The notes: generated by a model not told the origin, from the sequence alone. Shown: positions 10,802-22,381, counted from the stretch's first letter. The stretch: DNA of 64,000 nt from Halichondria panicea (GCF_963675165.1 NC_087388.1:2644800-2708799); one strand, 5' to 3'. Numbers and translations: made by a program.

Positions 10802-12161
10802 AAGGATTTAGTGCTGTCACGTGAGCTCTAGCCTCGTGGTGCTTGTTAAACCAGTTTTGTACCTGTTTATCCAGCTATACTTTTAAATCAGTTGCTAGCT
10901 GTACGTTATTATGGCGAGTTCGAGTAGGTTTGCAGATCCAGTAAGTGACCAGAAACAGAAGGAAAGACGATCAAAAGCTGTCCCTGGCAAGACGAAAGCA
11001 ACTACTGATTGGGGGATTAAAGCTTGGACTGACTGGGCATGCTCTCGAGTGATTACCCCTGGTGATGTTGGAGTTGTGTCTCGAGTTTTACCAACAACGC
11101 CCCTACTGGATATGCCTCCAGGTAATCTAGCGTACTGGATGGGAAAATTTGTGCTTGAGGTTCGCAAACATAATGGCGATGAGTATCCACCGAAATCCGC
11201 TATGGTTTGCTGCTTCAAAAGATTTTATAACCAAAATGAACGCTATGATATCAATCCACTATGTTCAACTGATGAAATATTTGGAAATTTTCGAAGCACC
11301 CTCGATGCTGAAATGAAAAGATTACATGGATCTGGCTTGGGGACATCTTCGAAACAAGCCGAACCTATTTCCCCGGATGAAGAAGCAATGCTATGGTCTA
11401 GTGGGCAATTTGGTGCACATAATGGCAAGGCCTCGCTTAACACTGTTTACTACTATAATTGCAAGATTTTTGGTCTGCGTAGCTACGACGAACATCGCAA
11501 TCTGAAGCGTACACAGTTTTTCAAGAAAGTTGATGAAAAGGTCGTGTTTATCTCGAATATGTTGATTTCGGAAACAAGTCGAATAGGGGTGGACTCAAAC
11601 ATATCAAAGTTGACAATAAAATAATACGCCAATATGAAGATACAACTGATCCCGATCATTGTGTTGTGAATATCTTTGTTAAATACCTTCTGTATCTGCC
11701 GAAAGAGTGTGATTTTTTCTATTGCAGACCACTTCCTGATGACGGTTCTGGAGTTCCTAGATTTGGCAAACAACCAGTTGGAAAGAACAAATTATCGCAG
11801 ATCATTCCAGAAATGTGTAAAGCAGCTGGTGTTAAGGGTGGCCATTCAGGAAAGGTCACGTGTGCAACCACACTCTACCACCATCATTTCAGTGATCAAC
11901 TGATTAAAGAGCGAACTGGCCATTGCTCTCTTGAGGCTCTACACAAATACAAAAGAACTGGTTCAGATCAACAATATGAGGTGTCAATGGCCCTGCTTCC
12001 CAAACTAGAAGGCAAAGAGAATATCCATAAATTAGAGAAAACTCCATCTGTAAAGAATGAGGACGATGAGGATGATGATTTCATTCTCATTCCATTAAAG
12101 AAGAAACCCAAGAAACCCAGGACAGATGATTTCAAATCTTTGTTTAAAACCTCTTCTTTAA

Positions 12162-13085
12162 CCCTTTAACCGTCGGATTCTTAATTAACAGTGAAGTGAA
12201 ATGTCTGTAAATTCTCTATCGGGTTTCCAGAGCAATAAAATGCCTAGCAACCATATACCAATAGAATGCCCATACAACAAGGAATAAAATGGTGCAACAT
12301 GTGTTGCCATAACAACCACGGTTATTACGCTCACCCGTTTTTATCATTTTAAATGCTCGGCCAGCGGTGAGATAAAATCCAAAAAATTTTTTTTATGGAT
12401 CAGCCTATCATATGGTATAAAGGCTTGACTAAGCTTGATTTTCACATCATATGAATGTAACAGTGCTAAGATATATCCATTTGAAGTACAATACATACAT
12501 GTATTTTACTATATCGGTGAACGATCTATGAAATTTACAAGCTCACATAGACTGTTCATTACTGCTAATTCTATTTTAGCTATACTATACTCACTACTGA
12601 TATTCTAGCTATACTATACTACTTGCCAGAGTCACACAGTGAGCCCTCTCCTGGTCTTTCACCGTCCTGGTCCATAGCGCTAGCGTCTAGGTCCATGTCA
12701 TGCATGTCCTCAGTCCCATGACAGTTCATCAGCGTCTGGCATAAAGCTGGTAGCCTTTGGGAGGTATCCTACTATCCCCTCTCCTTCATAGGCACTGTCA
12801 TCACCAGAGGAGACATCGCCATTGCTGTCCTCAAGCTGTTCAAGCACATCGGCACAAGTAAACAACCTAGCCATAGCTATAAACTTCGTGCGGTAAGATG
12901 CTAATGAAATTTTAACATAGCAACGTGGCTTGGAAATTTCTAGACTAAATTGCACGTGATTCTACAGCTCTTCCTGTATACAGGGATGTGCGTAGTTTGA
13001 GCTACTTCCTAAGAATCGCAGAATTAGAATTTCGCAAAGAAGTCACTATTGCAGGCCACGATCGTGGCCCGTGGCGGTTAAAGGG
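12162..13085. mobile_element. non-autonomous piggyBac element, TTAA target duplication
   Basis: Exact TTAA copies flank it (12158-12161 and 13086-13089). The ends are CCCTTTAACCG at left and its inverse CGGTTAAAGGG at right, the CCC-start typical of piggyBac. The inside is about 0.9 kb and keeps only an N-terminal transposase scrap on the minus strand. Its insertion point is inside the Crypton reading frame, so it is younger than that gene. Confidence 0.85.
12710..12874 (-). pseudogene. piggyBac transposase N-terminal remnant
   Basis: From ATG 12874 the frame reads MARLFTCADVLEQLED followed by an acidic Asp/Ser-rich stretch (NGDVSSGDDSAYEGEG). This is the usual style of the disordered N-terminus of piggyBac transposases. 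It stops at residue 54; a one-base shift allows a further acidic 30 residues. The catalytic DDD core is absent, so the element depends on a full copy elsewhere. Confidence 0.6.
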
Positions 13086-13124
13086 TTAACCAATTGCACC
13101 TTTAACATTCAACTTTCTAAGTAA

Positions 13125-15840
13125 TAATAGCTTTATTGTGTACATAATTATTATTCAATATGCTTGCATCATGATTGTTTGAAAAAGTGTGCATTAACAA
13201 ACCAACTTAAAGCACACTTAAGTGTGGATTAAGTTATTAAGTGTGGATTAAGTTATTTAATCCATGGTCACCTGACCACTTTCAGATAAGCTGATTGGCT
13301 GGAGATCATGTGATCAGCACTAACTTTACCTAGCGAGGAGAACGTCAGTCTTCTACCAAGGTTACCAAGGTTACCTAAGGCACGCTTAGCTACTGGACGA
13401 GCTTGTGTTGTGTGTGGCGAAGCTCCATGGCCGCTGGTGTCCTTGATTCTCTTTCTTGAGTTTTCTCTTGCTGTTGGGCTACCAGTGAGAGAACTAGATC
13501 TAGTTGCAATGCCATAGCTGATATACAAGAGACCTCATCTCCTCAGTCATCTTTTCAACCCTATGCAGTGTCCCTAGACACTTTCTACAGCAGTATAGGG
13601 AAAGGCCATCAGTCTCTGAGACTGGGAGCTGAACAAAGCTGCTAAACCTATCAGGAAGTTTCTACACTACAGCATCCTTGTTGAACAGAGAACATCTTTT
13701 CTTAGCATCCAGTGAAGTACTACAAAAGCGGCATGAAGCCATCAGTAAAGCCATCCTTGACCACTGTATACTAGCAGATGAAGCTAGCTGTGTGGCCATG
13801 TGGTGACCGTACATGGGCACCGTGGTTTCGTGGTTTATCCCGTGCATGCTAAGAATTATTGATAAATTACAAACAGTTTTACTAAGAAATTTACTGAATA
13901 CACCCACTCGCAAACAGTGAATACCAGGCCCTCTGGTGAGAGGGGCTGGGATCGAGGCTACATCATCATTACCTAGCAACTATCTATTATATAGGCATAA
14001 TTATGCATTCATGATCAGAAAAATATGATTGTGTCAAACAAATCCAAAGGAGAAAGCGATGCTGCATGGAGACACACTGATGTCATTTTTATTCTTACAC
14101 AACAAACATGCACCTGCACAGTGTTTTTTGACTAGCATTACAGTGCAACTGGACCTAGCGGTGAGTAGGCAGGGCTCAGGAACCTTGCCATGCTTCATGA
14201 ATGCAAGTCGATCTGCACTGTCTTTTACATTTGACTCTGCTCACACAAACTATCTGACATAATCCAAACACAAAGGTGCAACGTGCATTGTAAAGTTGAC
14301 AGCGACAGTTTAATAATTATCCCAGGCAGGGTGTCACACAGGATTTTAAAGTAGAGGGGGGAAATATAAGAAAAGTAACTAGACATTTTTGCAAAAAAAG
14401 AATGTTATTTCAATACCTTGTAAAATTGACAGCCAACTAGTACCTGAATACAAATTTGAGGGAGGGCCCCCCGTATGAGAGGTTTAGCCATCAAGAGATG
14501 GCGATAATGCATGCTGCTGTCCAGATCTCAATGGAATAGAAGTACTGCATATAATTGTGTTAGCAGCTCTATTCAATCTCATGATTATGTTTTGTTTTAG
14601 GGTGCTAAATTGTCTTCGTCAGTATGTTCAGTGGTAACTACAACCGCATTCTAGTCACTCAGCAATATTATTTAAAAAATAATGATCTTCCTGTTCTTCT
14701 AACGTCCAGAATGGTGGACCGTATTCTGGTGGACCGTTTTCTCCACCCATGCACGTCTGTCCTTCATTCTCGCTGTTGTTAATTAATATATAGATCATGG
14801 ACCGTGTTATACTACAGATTGAAGGGTATCTACCGTCCTTTAAAATAACCACTCAGCAGCATCTGGACTCAAAGAATGTTGATGACGCAGACAGAAAAAA
14901 CGTGTTATCCATCATGCATGTTGTTGGCGTAGGCCATGTATGAGGGATTGTGAGGTTGTTGCTAAGGCTCTGGTTCGGAAGTATGCATTAGGAATAATTA
15001 TGCCAATTATTATTATTGTGTCTATTTCATAATGCGTGAAAGGAATCTTAGCAATCGGTTGTTTATACTCGATGTTAGAACCTAAATCGACAACCTCCTG
15101 GAACACCAACAAGTACGAAACACCCAGCTGCAAAGCGGAGGAAGCTTACCGTCGATAAACATTCGTATACGTCTGTATGTGAGACAAGGCAACCCATGCA
15201 GAAGGGTTGAAGAAGCCCATACCGAAGACTGATATAATCAAAACTGTAATGGCCAAAACGTATTTGTGCCGTCATAACACGTTGTCATAAATATTAGTTG
15301 TTATACTACAACACTGAAATTCAAAATGTCATATAACACCGGATTCCTTGTCTTCTATCTATTATTATATTCACTTGGAACACCCCATCCCGTCCCCAGC
15401 TCTATATTAAACACGTGGACAGATACTTCTTATAGCTCTATAAGCTCTGTCGTGTGAGCGACTAATTCAGATGGCTCTGCATGAGATATAGAGAGGAGTA
15501 TCGAGCTAGTGTTAGTGTAAATCATATTTTCAACACACAAGTGTAAGTAACACGATTTGTACAACCACCTATATAGTACCATTTATTATAATTTTTAATT
15601 ACGTATAGTAGAAGCATCACCATGTATTGTGCGACAAATGCAGCAAGGGCTTTGTTCCACACAGGTAAGAAGGTGAAAGTATAGTGCAAAGATCTACGGA
15701 AACAACGCAAGGAGTTTTTGGAACAAGTAAAGAATTCGCTCCTTGGTCGCTTAACCACTGTCCAGGTCATAGCTTTAAAGGAAAACAAATTGAGTAGAGT
15801 GCAGAAACACTCAGATGCCGAAAGAGACTAATAAAATATA
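13125..15840. other. no gene recognised; short repeats
   Basis: It contains a small tandem TTAAGTGTGGATTAAGTTA repeat near 13220-13262 and a hairpin-family copy ending at 13960. Scattered frames such as 13268-13528 (minus), 14655-14852 (minus) and 15075-15275 (minus) have no family signature or consistent splice sites. Sequence near 15620-15840 may be the worn N-terminus of the Tnp2-like gene that follows. Confidence 0.4.
13905..13960. mobile_element. short hairpin MITE copy (CCAGGCC...GATCGAGGCTA)
   Basis: ATACCAGGCCCTCTGGTGAG to GGGATCGAGGCTA is the right half of the TAGCCTCGATTCCAGGCC family with its self-pairing stem. Confidence 0.6.
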
Positions 15841-16595
15841 GATGACAGTTCATTCTCACTCTTACAAGCACTTGATGACTCCTCAACAACTCTGGATGAG
15901 ATTGATGATGTAGATTTAAGCTCAGATAACCAGCCAAATAAGGATGAGATGGATAGTCAACAACGTCTTTTGTTTCCTTGTTCTGCTCTCACAAGCAATG
16001 CTCTACTGCAAACTTTTATGTGTCGTCAACACTTCACAAATCAAACCAAAGCTGACCTGCTACGGATCATTTTTATGCCAGGTGCTCAAATTCCATCCTC
16101 TCTATACTCATTGGAGAAATTTACCACCGGAAATGCTGACAGTAGCTATCCAGAAGTAACAGAATTTCATTACTGTCCTGGGTGAAAAACCATCCTCAGC
16201 GGCCCCCTTCATTCACAATGCTCCCAACAGCAGTGCAGAAAGTCTTTATTGTACAACAAAACGCCTTTTTGTATAACAGTCTCCATCACTGGACAGCATA
16301 TAATTACACAGGTGTGCTGCTTAAAGTAGTGCCCGAAATGGATCCGTTCCGAATAACGGCACATGCCATCTGCTGTTGTGTTGATTTGCCAGCAAAAGCT
16401 TTGGTTCATAACTGCATGCAGTTCAACGGGGCGGGGGGCCTATGGGTGTCGATACTGCGAGCATCCTGGACAGAGTACACGAACTGATAGTGGTGGGACT
16501 GTCAGTACTTTCCCGTATGAAGCTCCCACAATAAAGTCCACACTGAGAATATCATACAAGTATGCCAAAGAAGCAATTGAATCACAGTCAGTGGT
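15841..16595 (+). pseudogene. CACTA/Tnp2-like transposase fragment, decayed
   Basis: The open frame starts with an acidic leader (LDEIDDVDLSSDNQPN) and then ALLQTFMCRQHFTNQTKADL. A YCPG/TGA/KTIL site follows, where a conserved Cys codon seems to have become TGA (16183-16185). A CSQQQC pair suggests a zinc ribbon. After a gap in homology it reads ICCCVDLPAKALVHN and MQFNGAGG. A frameshift in a G run near 16433 leads into YGCRYCEHPGQS and a GTGAGT donor near 16595. The order 'FMxRH...YCxxC...DLPAKA...MQFNGxxGCxYCxHPG' belongs to a family of animal transposases that I associate with CACTA/Tnp2. The superfamily name is less sure than the relationship. At least one stop, one frameshift and an internal deletion are visible. 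Confidence 0.55.
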
Positions 16596-16746
16596 GAGTA
16601 TACGTATTACGGTGTTCACATGCATGCATGCATATCCTATACAATGTACATAATTATAAAAGCAATTCACATATTATAATAGGTGAAAGATTGAGTTCGT
16701 AGACTATCTGCTCTCCTCCACAGCCAGTGAGAACCTACTTATTCCA

Positions 16747-17640
16747 GTGGCAAAGAAAGCAAGAAAATTCGCTCTCCCAAAGTCAAGTAAAGAAGTAGAA
16801 CAAGCAAGAAAGGAAACAATACCAAAGAAAACACTCATTGACATCAAGTGTTGCATGGGAATTCGGAACGATTGTAGGCTAATTTATTATGGCATCCCTA
16901 TACCAGAAATTGAAACGCTAAGCTCAACAGAGATAGCAGACTACCTCTGCAAGTTTGTCCTCAAAGTTTGAAAGAAGAATGGGAACGAATTTCCTCCTAA
17001 CTCGCTTCACCACATACTGTGCGGAATTCAGCGCTACTTGAGAATCAATGGGAAACCTTCAATTGACTTCTTCAAGGACCCTGCATTGCTAACTTCTAGA
17101 TGCCGAGACGAAACGACTGCAAAAACAAGGACTAGGATCGAAGAAGAGACAAGCTGAACCACTGACAATTGAAGAGCTTCTATGGAGCACTGGTTTGCTT
17201 GGTTGTTCTAGTCCCCAGACGCTTGTTGACACGATGATTTTCATGACGGGACTCTATTTTGCTTTGAGAAGTGGAGACGAGCATAGACAGTTACGATTTG
17301 AGCCTTGTCAAATTGAGCTTGTTGAGCGATCAGGAGAACGACCACATTTAGTCTACACCGAGGACATTTCAAAGAATCGGCCAGGTGGTATCAAGGGGAG
17401 AAAAGTGAAGCCTAAAGTTGTTCTACACCACGCGAATTTGGAGAATCCTGATACATTAGGTGCTTCGTTTGTATCTTCAAGTTGTACAACAGTCACTGTC
17501 CCGAAAATAGGCCAAATAATGCATTCTTCTGAAGCCACTCAAAAAGCCCGGAGCTCATTGGTTTTCTGCAAAGCTTCTAGGGAGAAACACTCTGGAGGGA
17601 ACTGTTGCAAGACTCTGTTTTTATTATATGGTTTATCTTG
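16747..17640 (+). pseudogene. second Crypton-type tyrosine recombinase (DUF3504), decayed
   Basis: The frame reads PKSSKEVEQARKETIPKKT and IETLSSTEIADYLCKFVLKV, then a TGA (16969-16971) that replaces Arg before KKNGNEFPPNSLHHIL. After frame changes near 17095 and 17190 it reads LYFALRSGDEHRQLRF, EDISKNRPGGIKGRK and, near 17460, a shift into KLYNSHCP and GAHWFSAKLLGRN. These are DUF3504/KIAA1958-type recombinase blocks. Only the first half of the catalytic domain is present; the H-x-x-R and Tyr blocks are missing beyond 17640. It differs clearly from the copy at 10.9 kb, so it is a separate lineage. Confidence 0.68.
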
Positions 17641-17784
17641 ATCAGATTTTTAATGTTGCAAAGAAATCTCTAAGTGAAGTACATGATTTTCTAAATTGGA
17701 TAGAACATTTCCTCGATCTAACCAATCAGATTGCAGTATTTATGACAAACATGATCTAAAGTAGTATAGTATACGTATGTCTCA

Positions 17785-18230
17785 TTACCCGAGGTGCGTG
17801 TGGGCAGCCACAAGTATAGTAGTCTGTTGGTTTGTTTGTTTGTGTATTATGAGTCTACTCACCTGAATGTCACAGCGCTGTGCATGAATAGTCTTCACAC
17901 AAAAGTTGTTAGTTTTAATAGTGGCAGATTTGATGTTAAAGCTTCTTTGTTGAATAAAAGCGAGCAAAAGCTAAAATTGAACTTGCACGTTGGCAGCTAG
18001 CTAACTACACGCGACTACGTATTTGCAGCTGAAGTGATCCCGTACCAGGAACAATGGAACAGGGTCACTAAAGTAGAAAGCTAGAATTGTGACTGGTTGT
18101 TGGCTGACTCTGGATGACCGATCCTATCCTCCAGCCTGGCAGGAGCCATACTTCTCTAAGACTCCAGGTTTCTTTGCTGTGATCCTGTGATCCCAGTCCA
18201 CGTTTCATGTACCACTAAAACTCATGTTCT
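17785..18230. repeat. ~430 bp dispersed repeat (inverted copy at 41.85-42.27 kb)
   Basis: The stretch containing CTTGCACGTTGGCAGCTAGC, CAGGAACAATGGAACAGGGTC and TTTCTTTGCTGTGATC returns in reverse orientation at about 41850-42265 with many substitutions. No coding sequence is recognised. Each end runs into other repeats, so the boundaries are approximate. Confidence 0.6.
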
Positions 18231-19009
18231 TAAATGTTTCAGCATGCCTCCAGTCCGGTTTAGCTCTTGAGTTGCTGTGTTAGTCATACATGCTACATGC
18301 ACTTTATTATATCACTCCTCTGGTTTCTTTATAATCATGTCACCAACCGAGGGTTTGCACTTTAGTGCTCTAGTTATATGTACCACTAAAACTCCATGTA
18401 AAACTCATGTAAAACTCTTGGTAAAATCATGGAATTGTCTTCGCTCAAGTTGACATTCTACAGAAAGGAGCCCTAACTTTTGCAATTGGCTAAATGTGCT
18501 GTTTATGCTCGACTCCTCGTGTCTGAGGTGTTGTACAGCTGTACAAACGTTCAGGATTCAATTCTCACAATTCTTTTCAAGGGAAGGCGAGCTGTTGGTG
18601 TAATACGGAAATTTGTCAGCTGTTGCGAAGAATCTTGTGATGTGTGCACAGATGCTACTTTCTGTTATCATTATATGATTGTTAACACCTACACACTATC
18701 ACCATTTGGAATAGAGGACAACATCACAAACGCTGAGGCAGCGCATGTGATGAGGACTGAGGAATCAGGGTAGGTTCAGGTATAACCAATTAAAATAATA
18801 ATGATGCAGGTCTCTGGGGGCACTACAGGCCAATGCATTAAAGTACAAACTGAGAATGGAATCTATGTTGCCGAGCTCCCAAGAAACCATCCTTAAATAT
18901 ATAAATTATTATACTTCAATTAATTATTGCCGTTAAGTTTCCACCGCATATAGTTATAGTGGTGATAATAATTATATACAATCGTTTTTGTTATTATTTT
19001 GCTTTAGCA
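18231..19009. other. no gene recognised
   Basis: One 97-residue plus frame (18480-18773) is Cys-rich but has no family signature. The rest is AT-rich non-coding sequence. Confidence 0.3.
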
Positions 19010-19345
19010 ATTAATAGTATGGCTAAGAGTGCAATATGGAATTAATAGCACGAGTAACAAGCAATGGCGAGGATACTAATTGCACGAGGCGTAGCCGAGT
19101 GCTATTAACCTTGCCAGTGCTTTTTATTAATTCCTTATTGCACGAGTAGCCATACTATTGATTGTTAATCGTTTGTAATGCAGTTTTAAGGACATTTTTA
19201 GCTGCAATTTCAGTACAAAAATTTGCCGCGGCCGTTATTCGAACGTTCGGTCGTCAAGGCCTGCCTTGACGACATGCAATTACTGGTGCAATTACTGATG
19301 CGTGATTAATTACTGTACGAATCACAGTGAATAATAGGACAACAT
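19010..19345. mobile_element. ~335 bp palindromic repeat; inverted copy at 59.63-59.94 kb
   Basis: It begins with ATAGTATGGCTAAGAGTGC and contains the inverse GCACGAGTAGCCATACTATT about 110 bp later. A second part follows with GCAGTTTTAAGGACATTTTTAGCTGC, GTTATTCGAACGTTCGG and CACTGTGAATAATAGGAC. The whole module returns in reverse order at 59630-59940. Only the palindromic head recurs at 38970-39010 and 39085-39140. Confidence 0.7.
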
Positions 19346-19399
19346 GCGATTATACTTATAATGGTCTATTGTAATTATTATAGCTATATAGAATTAGCT

Positions 19400-19620
19400 A
19401 TATAGAATACATACTAATTCATGTACGTTGCACTGCATTGCATGTAACAATAAAATTTCATGCATGTAACAGGCATGTTGTACATGTACTTCTGTGAAAA
19501 CAATTTTGCTGGTTACATGCATATAACAGGCATGTTGCGAAAAGTATCCCGATAACATGCATGTTAACATGCAAGTTACATGCAGGCCAACATGCAGGTT
19601 ACATGTCTGTAACATCAGGG
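19400..19620. repeat. cluster of ACATGCATGTAACAGGCATGTT-like motifs
   Basis: Many overlapping copies of short palindromic units (ACATGCATGT, AACAGGCATGTT, AACATGCAAGTTACATGC) over about 200 bp. A related scrap lies near 26900. It could serve as a protein-binding array or be simple-sequence drift. Confidence 0.55.
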
Positions 19621-19786
19621 TTCTGCCTACAGTGGTCGTTTAGGTAAGCTGCGACCACCACTATATATTTTCCGACCACCGCTTAGCCTTTCCGACCACT
19701 GCTTTACATTCTACAAGTACTGGCTAGTCCAGTTTAGCTGCTAGTCTTCCCTTGTCTTGATGTGCCTTATATAGAGCTAACTATTA

Positions 19787-19959
19787 GAGTTTAAGTTTGT
19801 TAAACGGAGTTAATGGGGTGGAGCGTAGGCACACATCACATGCATGGCAAGCGCATGCGTGTTACTTGGCCTCGTGCTCTAGCTCTGCCATATGCTTAAT
19901 AACCGTACAGGCTTACTGGCAAAATATCAGATATCTGAACTGCTGACTTCTCTCCCATC
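19787..19959 (+). repeat. split direct repeat A1
   Basis: GAGTTTAAGTTTGTTAAACG to GAACTGCTGACTTCTCTCCC; it matches A2 (25977-26149) with only a few substitutions. It lies just before the first ATG (19963) of the element. Confidence 0.85.
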
Positions 19960-19962
19960 ACC

Positions 19963-20182
19963 ATGACCTCAACCACCATGCCCATCACCGGCCCTGGCAC
20001 GGGCACGGGCGCTGGCCCCAGCACTGGCACTATTCCCGGCACTGGCACGGGCACTGGCACTGGCTCGGAGGGCATGGACCAAGAGAGGGCGATACAGCTA
20101 ATTATCGATGCCTCAGTGAACAGAGCCCTAAGTACTGTGATCCCGGCATCATGTCGTCCGTTCGATCCGCCATGGCCCCAAC
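19963..20182 (+). CDS. probable first exon of the retroelement gag
   Basis: ATG 19963 directly follows A1. The frame gives a Gly/Thr-rich repeat (GTGTGTG), then RAIQLIIDASVNRALSTV and RPFDPPWPQPQ, and ends at a CAG/GTTAGT donor. The acceptor CCCCCCTCAG near 22310 would join it to the gag body, but the phases do not match without a frame change in the C-rich tract near 22382, so the junction is inferred. The intron would hold the minisatellite and the perfect inverted repeat. Confidence 0.4.
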
Positions 20183-20379
20183 CGCAGGTTAGTAAATGTA
20201 ATTAAGCACCCCTTCATTACCTTCCCGTGGGGGCGAGTGGCTGTGATACATGTGGGGGCGACGTGCTTGGCGGGACAATGGCGTCCCGTCAATCACCGAC
20301 CCCCCTCTCCAGTCACCCCCCCCCCCCGAAATAGCTTGGTACGGTCAGGCGACCTTCAACATACCATACGGTCTGGGGC

Positions 20380-20835
20380 ACTGATCGTGAACACAGTACA
20401 CAGCATTGACCCAAGAATAGACCGGGCGGTCTGAGACATTGACCGTGAACACAGAATACAGCAATAGGGCATTGACCGTGAACACAGAACAGATGGGGCT
20501 GCCTGGGGCATTGACCGTGAACACAGAATACGGCATTGACCCAATAGGGCATTGACCGTGAACACAGAACAGACTGGGCTGTCTGGGGCATAACACAGAA
20601 TACGGCATTGACCCACTAGGGCATTGACCGTGAACACAGATCAGACTGGGCTGTCTGGGGCATAACACAGAATACGGCATTGACCGTGAACACAGAACAG
20701 ACTGGGCTGTCTGGGGCATTGACCATGAGCACAGAATACGGCATTGACCCAATAGGGCATTGACCGTGAACACAGAACAGACTGAGCTGTCTGGGGGAAT
20801 AACAGACTGGGCGGTCTGGGTCTGGGGTGCACACA
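20380..20835. repeat. minisatellite of CATTGACCGTGAACACAGAA units
   Basis: About ten copies of CATTGACCGTGAACACAGAA alternate with TACGGCATTGACCCAATAGGG and CAGACTGGGCTGTCTGGGG. This gives a higher-order unit near 80 bp. Both strands are open across it, which explains several false reading frames here. Confidence 0.85.
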
Positions 20836-20855
20836 GAATACCAAATACAAAATAC

Positions 20856-21409
20856 ATCCGACTAGAAAAACATTTGCAATGTGAAAAATTGCTAGGATTG
20901 GCCAGGGGAACCACAAAAAAGCGTGGGAACAAGAAATCAGACGAGAGCATAACTCCAATCCGTTACAACGTCAATCACATGTATACTGGTAGTTTTCCCA
21001 TGTTTTCCCAGCCAATATGCCACGCAATTTTTACTGGTGGAGTGATGACCAATCCCTATATATATTTATTATACATCCATTTTAGAATGTGGGGCACATA
21101 ATCATGATGATTTGTGATGAATTGATGTTCCTAATACATGCAGTGTTGAGCACAGGTACACAGTCCATCCATGCGTAGTAACATGCACGGACCGTACTGG
21201 TGACTGCATGGAATGATGTGGTGGATGGAAGCTGATAGGTGGATCTGGAACACAGTCTATTATTTAATATACTATGTATTGTACATGTTCATGACGTTGT
21301 AACGGATTGGAGTTATGCTCTCGTCTGATTTCTTGTTCCCACGCTTTTTTGTGGTTCCCCTGGCCAATCCTAGCAATTTTTCACATTGCAAATGTTTTTC
21401 TAGTCGGAT
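20856..21409. mobile_element. foldback element with perfect 118 bp inverted repeats
   Basis: 20856-20973 is the exact reverse complement of 21292-21409 over all 118 bases, with a 318-base centre that has no coding sequence. Perfect arms beside worn neighbours mean recent insertion or recent gene conversion. It sits in the inferred gag intron, next to the minisatellite. Confidence 0.9.
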
Positions 21410-21957
21410 TCCCTTTCTTTTTCAGTACAGTTTACGTATCATGACATGCATAAGTGGAACGTCAAGAGGCAGTACAAGAAGAGAAGACAGGACTAATCAG
21501 ATATCTTCTCGAATATCTCTGGATTAATAATTATAGTATAATGAGTAATAATTTATTGCTTGATAATTATGTTGAATTTGGGAATCAGTATTAAATGACA
21601 GCCATTTTAAGAGCATGATATCTAGCCAGTGCATATAGCATGCCTGTCAGAGAAAGGGAGCTAGAGCTGAACAGTGTGAAGAAAAGGAACACCTCAGGCT
21701 CTGGAAAAGCACTGCTGCACTGATTTTAGGCGCAAGGTTTATTAGCCACGCCTATCTATTATTATTGGCCACAACGCAATTGCTGAGTCATTAAAGATGG
21801 AGGAATTGTCTAGGTAAGAGAAATAGAGACTGAGAGGTCCTCGTGGAAGCAATCGCAAATCTGAAGAAGCGCTTTGTAATCCAGGTTGTAGTCGTTTGGA
21901 AACCCTGTGCAGAATGTCCTGGAGATGGCTGTACTTGGAGTAAATGCTGGGCAAGAA

Positions 21958-22002
<45 letters not shown>

Positions 22003-22300
22003 GTCAGTCAGACAAAGAGCGGTGAAACGTTGAAATAGTGCAATTTTTAAAATGAAAATATTCATTCATTAAAATGTTTATGGATTATGAAATGAGAGAT
22101 ACAAAGAGAGAAAAGGCTAAATAAACTATCTGTTCAGCCAGTTTCTTGATGTGGCCTTTCCCTGCAGAGATAGAACAGTTTGAACATGAGTCAAAATAAT
22201 TGAAATATTGCTAAACACGGGCAAACCCACTGCCAATCCTATGTAAAACCTACTGGTTTTACTAATAAGTACGACCACGTACAGACGTGCCACCTCTAAC
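21410..22300. other. retroelement intron or inserted sequence, TTAC microsatellite
   Basis: A (TTAC)n run at 21958-22003 ends a stretch starting near 21690 that could be the 3' part of a LINE or SINE with a simple-repeat tail; no protein is readable. The rest up to the acceptor near 22310 is AT-rich. Confidence 0.4.
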
Positions 22301-22381
22301 CCCCCTCAGGTCCCTCGGGCACACCCTTTGGTGAGGTCCCATCAGCCGCCTCCCTGACCTCCATTGGAGTAAGCCCGGCCA

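Larger units (their letters stand above)
10911..13124 (+). pseudogene. Crypton-family tyrosine recombinase (DUF3504), one frameshift, C-terminus split by piggyBac
   Basis: From ATG 10911 the frame gives a 237-residue piece: a basic N-terminus, a core with LAYWMGKFVLEV and PPKSAMVCCFKRF, then a DUF3504 catalytic part with SPDEEAMLWSSG and LRSYDEHRNLK (conserved Arg). One base is lost at about 11580. The next frame continues GGLKH, PVGKNKLSQIIPEMC, GGHSGKVTCATTLY, IKERTGHCSLEA and HKYKRTG, with the tyrosine in the usual place. The Arg of the usual HSLRAT motif is Lys here, which would probably weaken catalysis. Reading stops at 12167 inside the piggyBac terminal repeat. After removing 12162-13085 plus one TTAA, the frame closes naturally at 13122-13124 (SLTNCTFNIQLSK, a family-like end). 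Such recombinases cut and rejoin DNA through a 3'-phosphotyrosine. The single frameshift suggests a fairly young copy. Confidence 0.82.

Noticed and set aside
18480-18773. 97-residue Cys-rich plus frame considered as a secreted peptide gene
   Set aside because: No signal peptide, no regular Cys spacing and no splice context.
20313-20958. Several overlapping minus frames of 70-200 residues with repeated VFTVNAL and FCVHGQCP strings
   Set aside because: They are translations of the minisatellite in different frames and extend into the foldback arm.
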